A DNA stretch of 40,605 bases, taken from positions 1 to 40,605 of the forward strand of contig JAQBRD010000014.1 in NCBI GenBank assembly GCA_028286665.1. The letters run 5' to 3'. Of the stretch, positions 14,907 through 21,207 are shown piece by piece (position 1 is the stretch's first letter; each line of letters opens with the position of its first letter). Origin of the DNA: Candidatus Tayloriibacteriota bacterium. Lineage in GTDB: Bacteria > Patescibacteriota > Minisyncoccia > Phycocordibacterales > PALSA-1337. A program made the translations under genes and the position numbers. The notes beneath the pieces are model-generated. The model ran no database searches and was not told the DNA's origin. It saw only the letters and a list, made by a program, of their open reading frames with translations.

Positions 14907-14928
14907 TACTTGCCTTATCAGATTTCAG

Positions 14929-14958
14929 AAAAAGCCCCGCGCTCGCGCGGGGCTTTTT
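14929..14958 (+). terminator. Intrinsic terminator after nusG
   Basis: AAAAAGCCCCGCG, loop CTCG, CGCGGGGCTTTTT: a perfect 8-bp GC stem flanked by A and T runs. The symmetry allows function in both directions. Confidence 0.9.
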
Positions 14959-15015
14959 CTTTGGTATACTGAGGGACGACATCGCTTAGGCTATTATTAA
15001 TCCTTATTTTTCAAT

Positions 15016-15912
15016 ATGATTCCCACTATCATCATCCTCGTCGTTATCGTACTCATCTTCTTCTCGAGCATTCGCATCATCGGCCAGAACACGGTCGCTG
15101 TCATCGAATTCCTCGGAAAGTACAAGCGGACCATGTCTGCCGGTTTCAATGTGAAGCTTCCGATCCTCGAGCGCGTCGCGCTCAAGGTCTCGCTCCGACA
15201 GCAGAACTTCGCGCTCGCGGGCAATTATCCGTCGCAGGACAAGGTCATCGTCACCATCGCGACCAACCTCATCTATACGGTGAACAACACTGATGACGGG
15301 ATCAAACGTTTCGCATACGTCCTTGAGAATCGCGACCAATCTCTCGCGGCAAGCGTCGAGAATTCGCTTCGAACCTACATCGCGAAAGAAACTCATGAAG
15401 GAATCCTCGAAAAGAAAGAGGAACTCGCGATCCATATCAAGGCAGATCTCGCTCGCCAGTTCGAAGAATGGGGCATGATCATCATGAGCTTCCAGATCAC
15501 CAACGTCACGTTCCCGATGACGATCACCGATGCCATGTCAGAAGTCGTCGCGTCGCAGCAGCTTCGAAAGGCCGCTGAGAACAAGGGAGAGGCGATCAAG
15601 GTCCAAGCGATCAAGGAAGCCGAAGCTGAAAAGGAACGCAAGCGCCTTCAGGGAGAAGGTATTGCGCTTGAACGAGAGGCGATCGCCAAAGGTTTCAAGG
15701 AATCGATCGAGATGCTCGGCCTCGCGACCGGACAGAAGCCGACTGATATCATGGCTATGCTTACGCTCACGCAATACCTCGACACGCTCAAAAATATCGG
15801 CATGTCTGACAACTCGAAAGTCATCTTTATGGATTCGAGCATCGGAAAGACAGGGGATATGGTGCAGCAGCTTGCGAGCGCGCTCGAGGCTGGGCACTCG
15901 GCGAAAAAATAA
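15016..15912 (+). CDS. SPFH/band 7 domain membrane protein
   Basis: 298 aa. One N-terminal membrane helix (residues 2-18) is followed by an SPFH domain: GQNTVAVIEFLGKYKRTMSAGFN, then LRQQNF and VIVTIATNLIYTV. The ITNVTFP..ITDAM block ends the domain. A long charged coiled-coil segment follows (about 180-225, rich in Glu, Lys, Ala), then a C-terminal tail. Stomatin/HflK-like proteins assemble into membrane rings and microdomains and often regulate proteases, but no protease or NfeD gene is adjacent. The gene is flanked by terminators or promoters and is probably a single transcription unit. Confidence 0.88.
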   Translation: MIPTIIILVVIVLIFFSSIRIIGQNTVAVIEFLGKYKRTMSAGFNVKLPILERVALKVSLRQQNFALAGNYPSQDKVIVTIATNLIYTVNNTDDGIKRFAYVLENRDQSLAASVENSLRTYIAKETHEGILEKKEELAIHIKADLARQFEEWGMIIMSFQITNVTFPMTITDAMSEVVASQQLRKAAENKGEAIKVQAIKEAEAEKERKRLQGEGIALEREAIAKGFKESIEMLGLATGQKPTDIMAMLTLTQYLDTLKNIGMSDNSKVIFMDSSIGKTGDMVQQLASALEAGHSAKK

Positions 15913-15920
15913 GGTAATTG

Positions 15921-15949
15921 TTGCAAATTCTTCAAAAATGGGTTAATCT
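15921..15949 (+). promoter_or_regulatory. Promoter of rplK
   Basis: TTGCAA (15921-15926), a 17-bp spacer and TAATCT (15944-15949) predict a start near 15956 and a leader of about 42 nt. The leader holds an AGGTTT..AAACCT inverted repeat at 15970-15988 that could serve in control. Confidence 0.6.
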
Positions 15950-15997
15950 AACCCCACCTCAGCTTCTAGAGGTTTATTCAAAAAACCTAACAAAAAC

Positions 15998-16420
15998 ATG
16001 GCTAAAAAGATAGTAAAGAAACTCAAACTTCAAATCCCAGCTGGAAAGGCAAACCCTGCGCCTCCAGTCGGTCCTGCGCTCGGACAGGCAGGCATCAACA
16101 TCGGCGATTTCGTCAAGAAATTCAACGATGCGACCAAGGACAAGATGGGCGATATCGTTCCAGTCGAGATCTCAGTCTACGACGACCGATCATACGATTT
16201 CAAGCTCAAGACTCCTCCGGCAAGCACGCTCATCCTCAAGGCGATCGGCCAGGAAAAGGGATCAGGCAAGCCGAACACCAAGAAGGTCGGCACGATCACC
16301 AAGGCTCAGATCCGAGAGATCGCAGAGAAGAAGCTTCCGGACCTCAACGCTACAGACATCGAGGCAGCGATGAAGATCATCGAAGGCTCAGCTCGATCGA
16401 TGGGAGTGGACGTCAAATAA
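15998..16420 (+). CDS. rplK: 50S ribosomal protein L11 (uL11)
   Basis: 140 aa with the complete family pattern: [26 protein letters not shown] at the N-terminus, [14 protein letters not shown] in the middle, and the C-terminal RNA-binding region ending [14 protein letters not shown]11 binds the 23S rRNA GTPase-associated centre. The usual partner rplA (uL1) is absent: a terminator follows 5 bp after the stop and the next gene is on the opposite strand. Loss of uL1 has been reported for some Parcubacteria. Confidence 0.96.
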   Translation: MAKKIVKKLKLQIPAGKANPAPPVGPALGQAGINIGDFVKKFNDATKDKMGDIVPVEISVYDDRSYDFKLKTPPASTLILKAIGQEKGSGKPNTKKVGTITKAQIREIAEKKLPDLNATDIEAAMKIIEGSARSMGVDVK

Positions 16421-16424
16421 CTAA

Positions 16425-16470
16425 GCAAAAATAAAAAGCGCCCGCGAGAGCGGGCGCTTTTTATTTTTGC
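16425..16470. terminator. Bidirectional terminator between rplK and the DHFR gene
   Basis: A perfect 21-bp inverted repeat around a GAGA loop has a GC core (AGCGCCCGC/GCGGGCGCT) flanked by A- and T-rich arms. It can stop transcription from both sides. The right arm overlaps the last codons of the convergent DHFR gene (stop at 16461-16463). Confidence 0.92.
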
Positions 16471-17027
16471 TTATTCTCAGTAGAGATTCCCGATGTTCCG
16501 TGATAATTCACATCGTACTCGAGCATGAGGCTGCCGTTCGCGGTCGCTTCGGCGCCGATGAGCTTCAGGTGTATCTGCATGTCTTCTTTGAAAAGGGGAA
16601 GGCCTTTGCCGAAGAGGATCGGTTCTATGGTGAGATAGAGCCTGTTCACGAGATGCGCTTTCATGAATGCCGTATAGATAGAAGTGCCGCCGCAGATGGC
16701 GATGGATTGGATCGGATCTCCCGCATGATTCTTTTCTTTCGAGAGGCGCTCGATGAGTGCGTGCGGTGCTTCCTGCGTCACTTCTGCTCCTGCGAATTTC
16801 GGATCGGCCGGGTTCGCTTTCCTCGAATAGACGATGTTGCGGCGTTCCCTGAGCGCGTTCGGCAATGTTTCGAATGTGGAGCGTCCCATGATGACGACGC
16901 CTGCTTCCTTCGTCATCTTCACGAAGCGCGCCTTGTCTTCTTTGCTCGTCCAGCCGAACGGCGAATGACGATCGTCTTTCGCGATAAAACCGTCTGCGGT
17001 GATTGCGGCGATGATGAATGTCTTCAT
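16461..17027 (-). CDS. folA: Dihydrofolate reductase family protein
   Basis: 188 aa. IIAAITADGFIAK begins the fold. Asp31 in SKEDKARF takes the place of the catalytic Asp27 of E. coli DHFR, VIMGRSTFETLP is the NADPH/substrate block, and AICGGTSIYTAF is the second nucleotide motif. It reduces dihydrofolate to tetrahydrofolate. Its start overlaps the stop of the dCTP-deaminase-like gene by one base, and the ThyA-like gene lies upstream on the same strand. This matters because only a methylating ThyA reaction generates dihydrofolate; a hydroxymethylating one does not. Confidence 0.85.
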   Translation of the reverse strand: MKTFIIAAITADGFIAKDDRHSPFGWTSKEDKARFVKMTKEAGVVIMGRSTFETLPNALRERRNIVYSRKANPADPKFAGAEVTQEAPHALIERLSKEKNHAGDPIQSIAICGGTSIYTAFMKAHLVNRLYLTIEPILFGKGLPLFKEDMQIHLKLIGAEATANGSLMLEYDVNYHGTSGISTENKQK

Positions 17028-17659
17028 TAGGCTACTTTGAAATCCTTCTTGAGCTGCGTGATGGCGCCTGACTTGATGAGCTTCGCTTCGTCTTCTTTCT
17101 CCTTCTGGGCGCCTTCGGCGATGTCTCGCTTATGATACTTGCTCTTGCGCATCTCGGTCTTGCCGGTGAGCTCTTCGAAAATGATCTGGCATATGCGCTC
17201 GCCAGGGTAGAGGCGGATGGTATTTGAAACGGTGCTGTTGCGGATCGGGAGGATGAGCTGGCCTTCGTAGCCGGAATCGACGATGCCGGTGAGGTCGAGC
17301 GAGAGGCCTTTTCGATTCGTAGAAGATCGGGGATAGAGGACTGCCATGAGATCGTCCGGAACCTTCACGGTTTCAAATGTCGAGACGAGGACATGCTCCT
17401 GCGGAAGCAGCTCGAAATACTGGCCGGCTTCGAGCTCGACGACTTCGAACATATCGCGGGTCATGTTGTCGAAGTCTACGATCGGCATGCCGACGCGGCC
17501 CTGCGGCGTGTGCTTCCATGTCTTCGGAATGAGGAAGGTGTAGCCGAGGCGGAGGTCGACGGAATGTCCTTGAATCTGGAATGAATCAAGGCCTGGCTTG
17601 AATGAAATGTCGCCGGCTTCGATGCGCTTGAGGATGTCTTTGGATGTAAGTATTGGCAT
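17027..17659 (-). CDS. dcd: dCTP deaminase/dUTPase-superfamily protein lacking the deaminase Glu
   Basis: 210 aa trimeric dUTPase-fold protein with dCTP-deaminase features: HSVDLRLGYTF (32-42), PRSSTNRKGL (110-119) and LTGIVDSGYEG (123-133). Aligned without gaps from Asp128 with E. coli Dcd (DPGWSGCIVLEF), the catalytic Glu138 is Pro138 here (EGQLILPIRN). The same stretch, with Tyr131, looks like dUTPase motif 3. It may therefore hydrolyse dUTP or dCTP to the monophosphate without deaminating, or be impaired. An extra C-terminal charged extension runs from about 170 to 210. It lies between the ThyA-like and DHFR genes in one operon. Confidence 0.75.
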   Translation of the reverse strand: MPILTSKDILKRIEAGDISFKPGLDSFQIQGHSVDLRLGYTFLIPKTWKHTPQGRVGMPIVDFDNMTRDMFEVVELEAGQYFELLPQEHVLVSTFETVKVPDDLMAVLYPRSSTNRKGLSLDLTGIVDSGYEGQLILPIRNSTVSNTIRLYPGERICQIIFEELTGKTEMRKSKYHKRDIAEGAQKEKEDEAKLIKSGAITQLKKDFKVA

Positions 17660-17667
17660 ATCGGTGA

Positions 17668-18504
17668 TTATACTACAACTTTCATGCCGGTGATCGGCTC
17701 CATCGGGGTGTGCTGCGTGACGAGATTATTGAAGATTTCTTCGACAAGCGCCTTGTCTTTCTGCTCAGCGCGGTCGAAGCTGTTCTCGGGAAGAACAAGT
17801 TCGATCTTCTTATGATCGTTCGTTCGCTTCATGATCTCCTGCGCTCCTGCGTAGTGCGTGTCGTAGATGTGCGCATTCGAGATCGAGTGCGAATAGATGC
17901 CGGGACGGACGCCGAGCTTCTGGGCGAGGATGCACTGAAGGAGGGCGAAGCCGGGAACATCCGCAGGCATGCCGAGCATGATGTCATTTGATCGGACGAT
18001 ATTGTGGAGGTGAAGTCGCCCGCCGACGATATTCACGGTGAAGGCGAACGGGCAGGGGACGTTCTTCTTTTTCTCGAGGGTGAGACCATCGCTCGTCGGA
18101 TCCCAGGTGACGATCACGCCTTGGCGTGTCGAAGGCTCGTTTTTCAAAAGGTTGATGAGGAGAGCGAGCTGGTCACGGCCGAAATGCTTCCGCCATCGGT
18201 AGCCGTAGGCGACAGTGATGACGCCGTTCGGATTCGTGAAGTCATCCCAGATCTTCGTATAGTCGCTGAGGAAATCATCGACCTTGCGCGAGCCGGAGAT
18301 GAACCAGATCTGTTCTGACACGAACATCTTGATCGGAATCTTGCGGAGAGTGAGCAGAGGGAAGCCGTCCTTCTCGAGGTCGATCGAGAAATGCGCGCCA
18401 AGTACCGTGCGCGTCTTGTGTCCCGTTCGCTCGCTCAGTTCCTCGACTCCGTTCGTCATAATGTCCTCTACCAGGTTTTTGTAGATGGTGTCAAATTTGG
18501 TCAT
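17668..18504 (-). CDS. thyA: Thymidylate synthase family protein with dCMP-type Asp in the pyrimidine site
   Basis: 278 aa, the usual ThyA length. Conserved residues are Trp86 (KIWDDF), Tyr100 (AYGYRW), the nucleophile Cys151 (NVPCPF), Arg171-Ser172-x-Asp174, and His212-x-Tyr214 (AHIYDTH). Two sites deviate. The residue after the Cys is Pro, not His. In LGMPADVPGFALL the Asn that binds the uracil ring (LGLPFNIASYALL in E. coli) is Asp182. T4 dCMP hydroxymethylase has Asp there and the same RSND string. The likely substrate is therefore dCMP, with methyl transfer suggested by the retained Trp and the DHFR in the operon. dUMP use is not excluded. Confidence 0.8.
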   Translation of the reverse strand: MTKFDTIYKNLVEDIMTNGVEELSERTGHKTRTVLGAHFSIDLEKDGFPLLTLRKIPIKMFVSEQIWFISGSRKVDDFLSDYTKIWDDFTNPNGVITVAYGYRWRKHFGRDQLALLINLLKNEPSTRQGVIVTWDPTSDGLTLEKKKNVPCPFAFTVNIVGGRLHLHNIVRSNDIMLGMPADVPGFALLQCILAQKLGVRPGIYSHSISNAHIYDTHYAGAQEIMKRTNDHKKIELVLPENSFDRAEQKDKALVEEIFNNLVTQHTPMEPITGMKVVV

Positions 18505-18513
18505 TGTGACTTC

Positions 18514-18519
18514 ATTATA
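18514..18519 (-). promoter_or_regulatory. -10 box of the thyA-like/dcd/DHFR operon
   Basis: On the minus strand a TATAAT (18519-18514) lies 9 nt before the ATG at 18504. A weak TTTATC at 18542-18537 is 17 bp upstream. The leader would be only a few bases. Confidence 0.45.
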
Positions 18520-18565
18520 TATAATTTACCCTACGAGATAAAGCTACCCAGAAATTATCCAACAC

Positions 18566-19042
18566 ATGATCAATTACCCCTATCTGCCTCCCGGAAGGAC
18601 ATTCAAATATGTGCCAGCTGACAACCCGTTCATGCAGGCGACCGAAGAAGTCACGAAGCGTCTGTCGACCGACATGAAGCATCCGACCGGCGCGGTCGTA
18701 GTCAAAGACGGCAAGATCATAGCCTCGGATGCGAACCGTTCTGCCCTCAGGAGTCTTTTCCTCATCAGGCTCCACAAGACGGGATGGTGCGTTCGAAAAT
18801 GGCTCCGCATTCCGTCGGGTCAGAAGTATTGGCTTTGCCCGGGCTGCGCGTCCCATGAATTCCATGCCGAGCACCGCGTAGTCCTGGAGATGCGCAAGCG
18901 CGGCATCGATTCGAACGGCGCAGATCTCTATCATTGGGGGCATTGGTGGTGCTGCAAGCCATGCTGGGACAAGATGATCGAGGCCGGCATCAAGGACGTA
19001 TACCTCCTCGAGGGCAGCGAGAAGCTGTTCATGAGGAAATAA
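18566..19042 (+). CDS. dCMP/cytidine deaminase-fold protein
   Basis: 158 aa. Zinc and catalytic motifs of the deaminase fold are present: HAE (His100, Glu102) in the helix HAEHRVVLEM, and CKPC (130-133) before WDKMIEAGIKDVYL. TGAVVVKDGKIIAS (about 41-54) is the first strand pair. A long insert (about 60-98) contains a second CxxC (CPGC, 91-94), perhaps a structural zinc site as in some dCMP deaminases. It should deaminate dCMP or a 5-substituted dCMP. It is divergent from the ThyA-like operon and 1 bp before tmk. Confidence 0.75.
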   Translation: MINYPYLPPGRTFKYVPADNPFMQATEEVTKRLSTDMKHPTGAVVVKDGKIIASDANRSALRSLFLIRLHKTGWCVRKWLRIPSGQKYWLCPGCASHEFHAEHRVVLEMRKRGIDSNGADLYHWGHWWCCKPCWDKMIEAGIKDVYLLEGSEKLFMRK

Positions 19043-19043
19043 T

Positions 19044-19691
19044 ATGCAGACTGCAAAGCCAAAATTCATCGCGATACTCGGGGGCGAAGGCTCCGGCAAG
19101 ACCACGCAGGTGAAGCGTCTTCGCGAGCGATTTCCTGATGCCGAGCTTGTCATCACCCGCGAGCCGGGCGGTTCGCCATATGGGGAAGTGATCAGGAATA
19201 TCATTCTGAAGCATGAGCACTCCGGACAGGCGAGCGGGTATACGCAGTTCGGTCTTTTCTGGGCAGCACGGCACGACCATATGAAGAATATCGTCATCCC
19301 TGCGCTTGAGCGGGGCAGCCATGTCGTCACTGACCGATTCGATTGCTGCTCGTATGCCTATCAGATATTCGGGCAGGAGACTGGAACGCTCAAGGATCTC
19401 TTCTGGCAGGTGCGCAACGTCTTCCTCGGAGATCGAAAGCCTGACATGTATGTTTTTTTCGATGTGACGCCGAAGGTCGGCCTCGCGCGGGTAGCATCCC
19501 GCCAGCTCCAGCTCATCGACAGCAATCATTTCGACGAGCGCAAGATCGATTTCCATGAACGCATTCGCGCAGGCTATCGAGATTTCCTCTCGAGGATCGA
19601 CGAGCCTCATGCGATCATCGATGCGGATAAGCCTCTTGTTGAAGTTTCTGCGGAGTTCGATAAGATCATCAGCGATGTCTTCAGTAAATAA
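19044..19691 (+). CDS. tmk: Thymidylate kinase
   Basis: 215 aa. The P-loop GGEGSGKTT is at 13-21. VITREPGGSPYGEVIR (37-51) contains the substrate-binding Arg-Glu-Pro. TDRFD (96-100) is the DR motif that contacts the phosphates, followed by SYAYQIFG. It converts dTMP to dTDP. It sits 1 bp after the deaminase gene and 27 bp before the dUTPase gene, so product of the deaminase and ThyA-like steps can pass directly into dTTP synthesis. Confidence 0.9.
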   Translation: MQTAKPKFIAILGGEGSGKTTQVKRLRERFPDAELVITREPGGSPYGEVIRNIILKHEHSGQASGYTQFGLFWAARHDHMKNIVIPALERGSHVVTDRFDCCSYAYQIFGQETGTLKDLFWQVRNVFLGDRKPDMYVFFDVTPKVGLARVASRQLQLIDSNHFDERKIDFHERIRAGYRDFLSRIDEPHAIIDADKPLVEVSAEFDKIISDVFSK

Positions 19692-19718
19692 TCTGCTGCC
19701 TCATATTATTTCAATACC

Positions 19719-20144
19719 ATGGAATTCAAGATCAAGAAAATGCGACCCGATGCCAAGCTCCCGACCTATGCTCATCCGGGCGATGTAGGCATGGATCTCT
19801 ATTCGACTGAAACGTGCATCCTCATGCCTGGGGAACGACGTGTCGTTTTCGTCGGTTTCGCCATGGAATTCCCGATCGGTTATGCGGCTATCGTGAAGGA
19901 CAAGAGCAGCTTGCCGAACAAAGCCGGCATCCACACCATGGGCGGCGTCTACGATGCGGGCTATCGCGGCGAATACAATGTGCAGCTTATCAATCTCGGT
20001 CAGGAACCGTATGAAGTCGCGAAAGGCGACAAGATCGCGCAGCTCGTCATCCTGCCGGTCGAGATTCCGACGCTCGTCGAGGTAGATGCGCTTGCGGAGA
20101 GCGCCCGCGGAGAAGGGAGGTTTGGCAGCACGGGGAAGCAATAG
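19719..20144 (+). CDS. dut: dUTP diphosphatase (trimeric dUTPase)
   Basis: 141 aa with all five dUTPase motifs: PGDVGMDLY (20-28), DKSSLPNKAG (61-70), GGVYDAGYRGEYNV (75-88), GDKIAQLVI (103-111) and the C-terminal arm RGEGRFGSTG (130-139). Motif 2 starts with Lys-Ser-Ser where most have Arg-Ser-Gly. It hydrolyses dUTP to dUMP and keeps uracil out of DNA. A TATTAT at 19704-19709 lies 9 nt before the ATG and could be a local -10 box. The enzyme provides a conventional source of dUMP, which any alternative dTMP route has to be weighed against. Confidence 0.93.
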   Translation: MEFKIKKMRPDAKLPTYAHPGDVGMDLYSTETCILMPGERRVVFVGFAMEFPIGYAAIVKDKSSLPNKAGIHTMGGVYDAGYRGEYNVQLINLGQEPYEVAKGDKIAQLVILPVEIPTLVEVDALAESARGEGRFGSTGKQ

Positions 20145-20199
20145 CTCGCGATGCCTGATAGCGGTTCCGGATTGACTCCGACAGGGCTTCGTGCCAGAC

Positions 20200-20214
20200 T
20201 GTTCCCTGGGAACA
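20200..20214. promoter_or_regulatory. Palindrome upstream of the Cu-oxidase_4-like gene
   Basis: TGTTCCC-T-GGGAACA is a perfect 7-1-7 inverted repeat in the 133-bp gap between dut and the next gene. It has no T tract, so an operator is more likely than a terminator. A second short repeat (GATGC..GCATC) is at 20224-20239. Confidence 0.35.
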
Positions 20215-20277
20215 AACGATCTTGATGCGCGAATGCATCGGGATTGATGGAACACGTCAACCTTGAAATTGTTTTTT

Positions 20278-21120
20278 ATGAGCAAGAGAAGAATCCTTTC
20301 TCCGACGTCGGAGCGGCGTCCTTTCGGCAACGGTGCGGGTAATCCAGCTATCGTTTTATTCGGGAAGTCAAACAACGGCTCCGGATGGAATCCGCATGAG
20401 TCCATGGATCATTTTGCGCAGACGCTGCTTGCCAGGGGAATCCGCAAGATATTCATTCCGAATCCAAGCGACAAGCCAAGCTTGTTGATCGCCCACGAAT
20501 CCCAGTTCAAAGAGAAGTTTGCTGCCAAGACATCCGTATCGATCTGCAACTCAGCAGATGCCGATGCGGTAGTTATCGGTCAGAAAGGCCAGGCAGTCGG
20601 CTTCTTCGGAACTGATCCCTTAGCGATCTTCAGGTTTCCTACTGGGCGAGTCGTCGTCCTTGCATGCAGGGAAGGATCCTTGCTCAATCGCGATATGATC
20701 ATGTCCGATGCGAATCCGGTGCTGCGCGATTTGAGCATCATCGACCGCCTCATAAGGATGAGTCATCCATTCGAGCGTCGTAAAACTCAGGTATTCATCA
20801 CCCTCGGCACCAGTCAGGCATCGAATCCTCACTTATGGAGTGCTCCAGGAGAGCAAGGGAAGTACAATCGCGCGTTGACCGAATACGTCATGAAGCATTT
20901 CGGAAAGCACTGCTTCCTGCCTTATAAGCCCGAAGAGGGCAGATTGAACATACCGATGCTCATTCGGGAACAGTGTGCAAAGCTGGGAATCCTTCCGACT
21001 AACGTCCGGGAAGACAGCATCGACATCCACGGCCTCGGTCGCCATCCAGACGCCCCGAATAAGTGGTGCATTCCATCAGACGGTCCTCAGAAGACGAATT
21101 TCGCCGTCTGCCACCTCTGA
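20278..21120 (+). CDS. Diverged Cu-oxidase_4 (YfiH/YlmD/LACC1) family protein, probably catalytically altered
   Basis: 280 aa from the ATG at 20278; an upstream TTG at 20263 is possible. The order of segments follows the YfiH/LACC1 family: DADAVV, then GTDPLAIFRFPTGRVVVLACREG where active members have TADC..P and HAGWRG, and the C-terminal LNIPMLIREQCAKLGI helix. The zinc/catalytic Cys of TADC reads Pro here, the HAGW His is gone, and the C-terminal Cys motif is replaced. Active relatives act on purine nucleosides. This one may bind a nucleoside without catalysis or have another role. The family assignment rests on remote similarity. Confidence 0.45.
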   Translation: MSKRRILSPTSERRPFGNGAGNPAIVLFGKSNNGSGWNPHESMDHFAQTLLARGIRKIFIPNPSDKPSLLIAHESQFKEKFAAKTSVSICNSADADAVVIGQKGQAVGFFGTDPLAIFRFPTGRVVVLACREGSLLNRDMIMSDANPVLRDLSIIDRLIRMSHPFERRKTQVFITLGTSQASNPHLWSAPGEQGKYNRALTEYVMKHFGKHCFLPYKPEEGRLNIPMLIREQCAKLGILPTNVREDSIDIHGLGRHPDAPNKWCIPSDGPQKTNFAVCHL

Positions 21121-21145
21121 TCTCAAAAAGTAGCAGTATTTACAC

Positions 21146-21171
21146 GAAGCGGCCCCCGCAAAGGCCGCTTC
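21146..21171. terminator. Hairpin after the Cu-oxidase_4-like gene
   Basis: GAAGCGGCC (21146-21154) pairs with GGCCGCTTC (21163-21171) around an 8-nt loop. There is no long T run, so it is a possible but atypical terminator. Confidence 0.45.
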
Positions 21172-21190
21172 ACTTCGTATATGCCTTATG

Positions 21191-21199
21191 TGATATAAT
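21191..21199 (+). promoter_or_regulatory. Extended -10 promoter of the VirD4-like gene
   Basis: TGA followed by TATAAT (21194-21199) lies 8 nt before the ATG at 21208, predicting a leader of about 0-2 nt. Confidence 0.5.
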
Positions 21200-21207
21200 T
21201 CTTCTAT

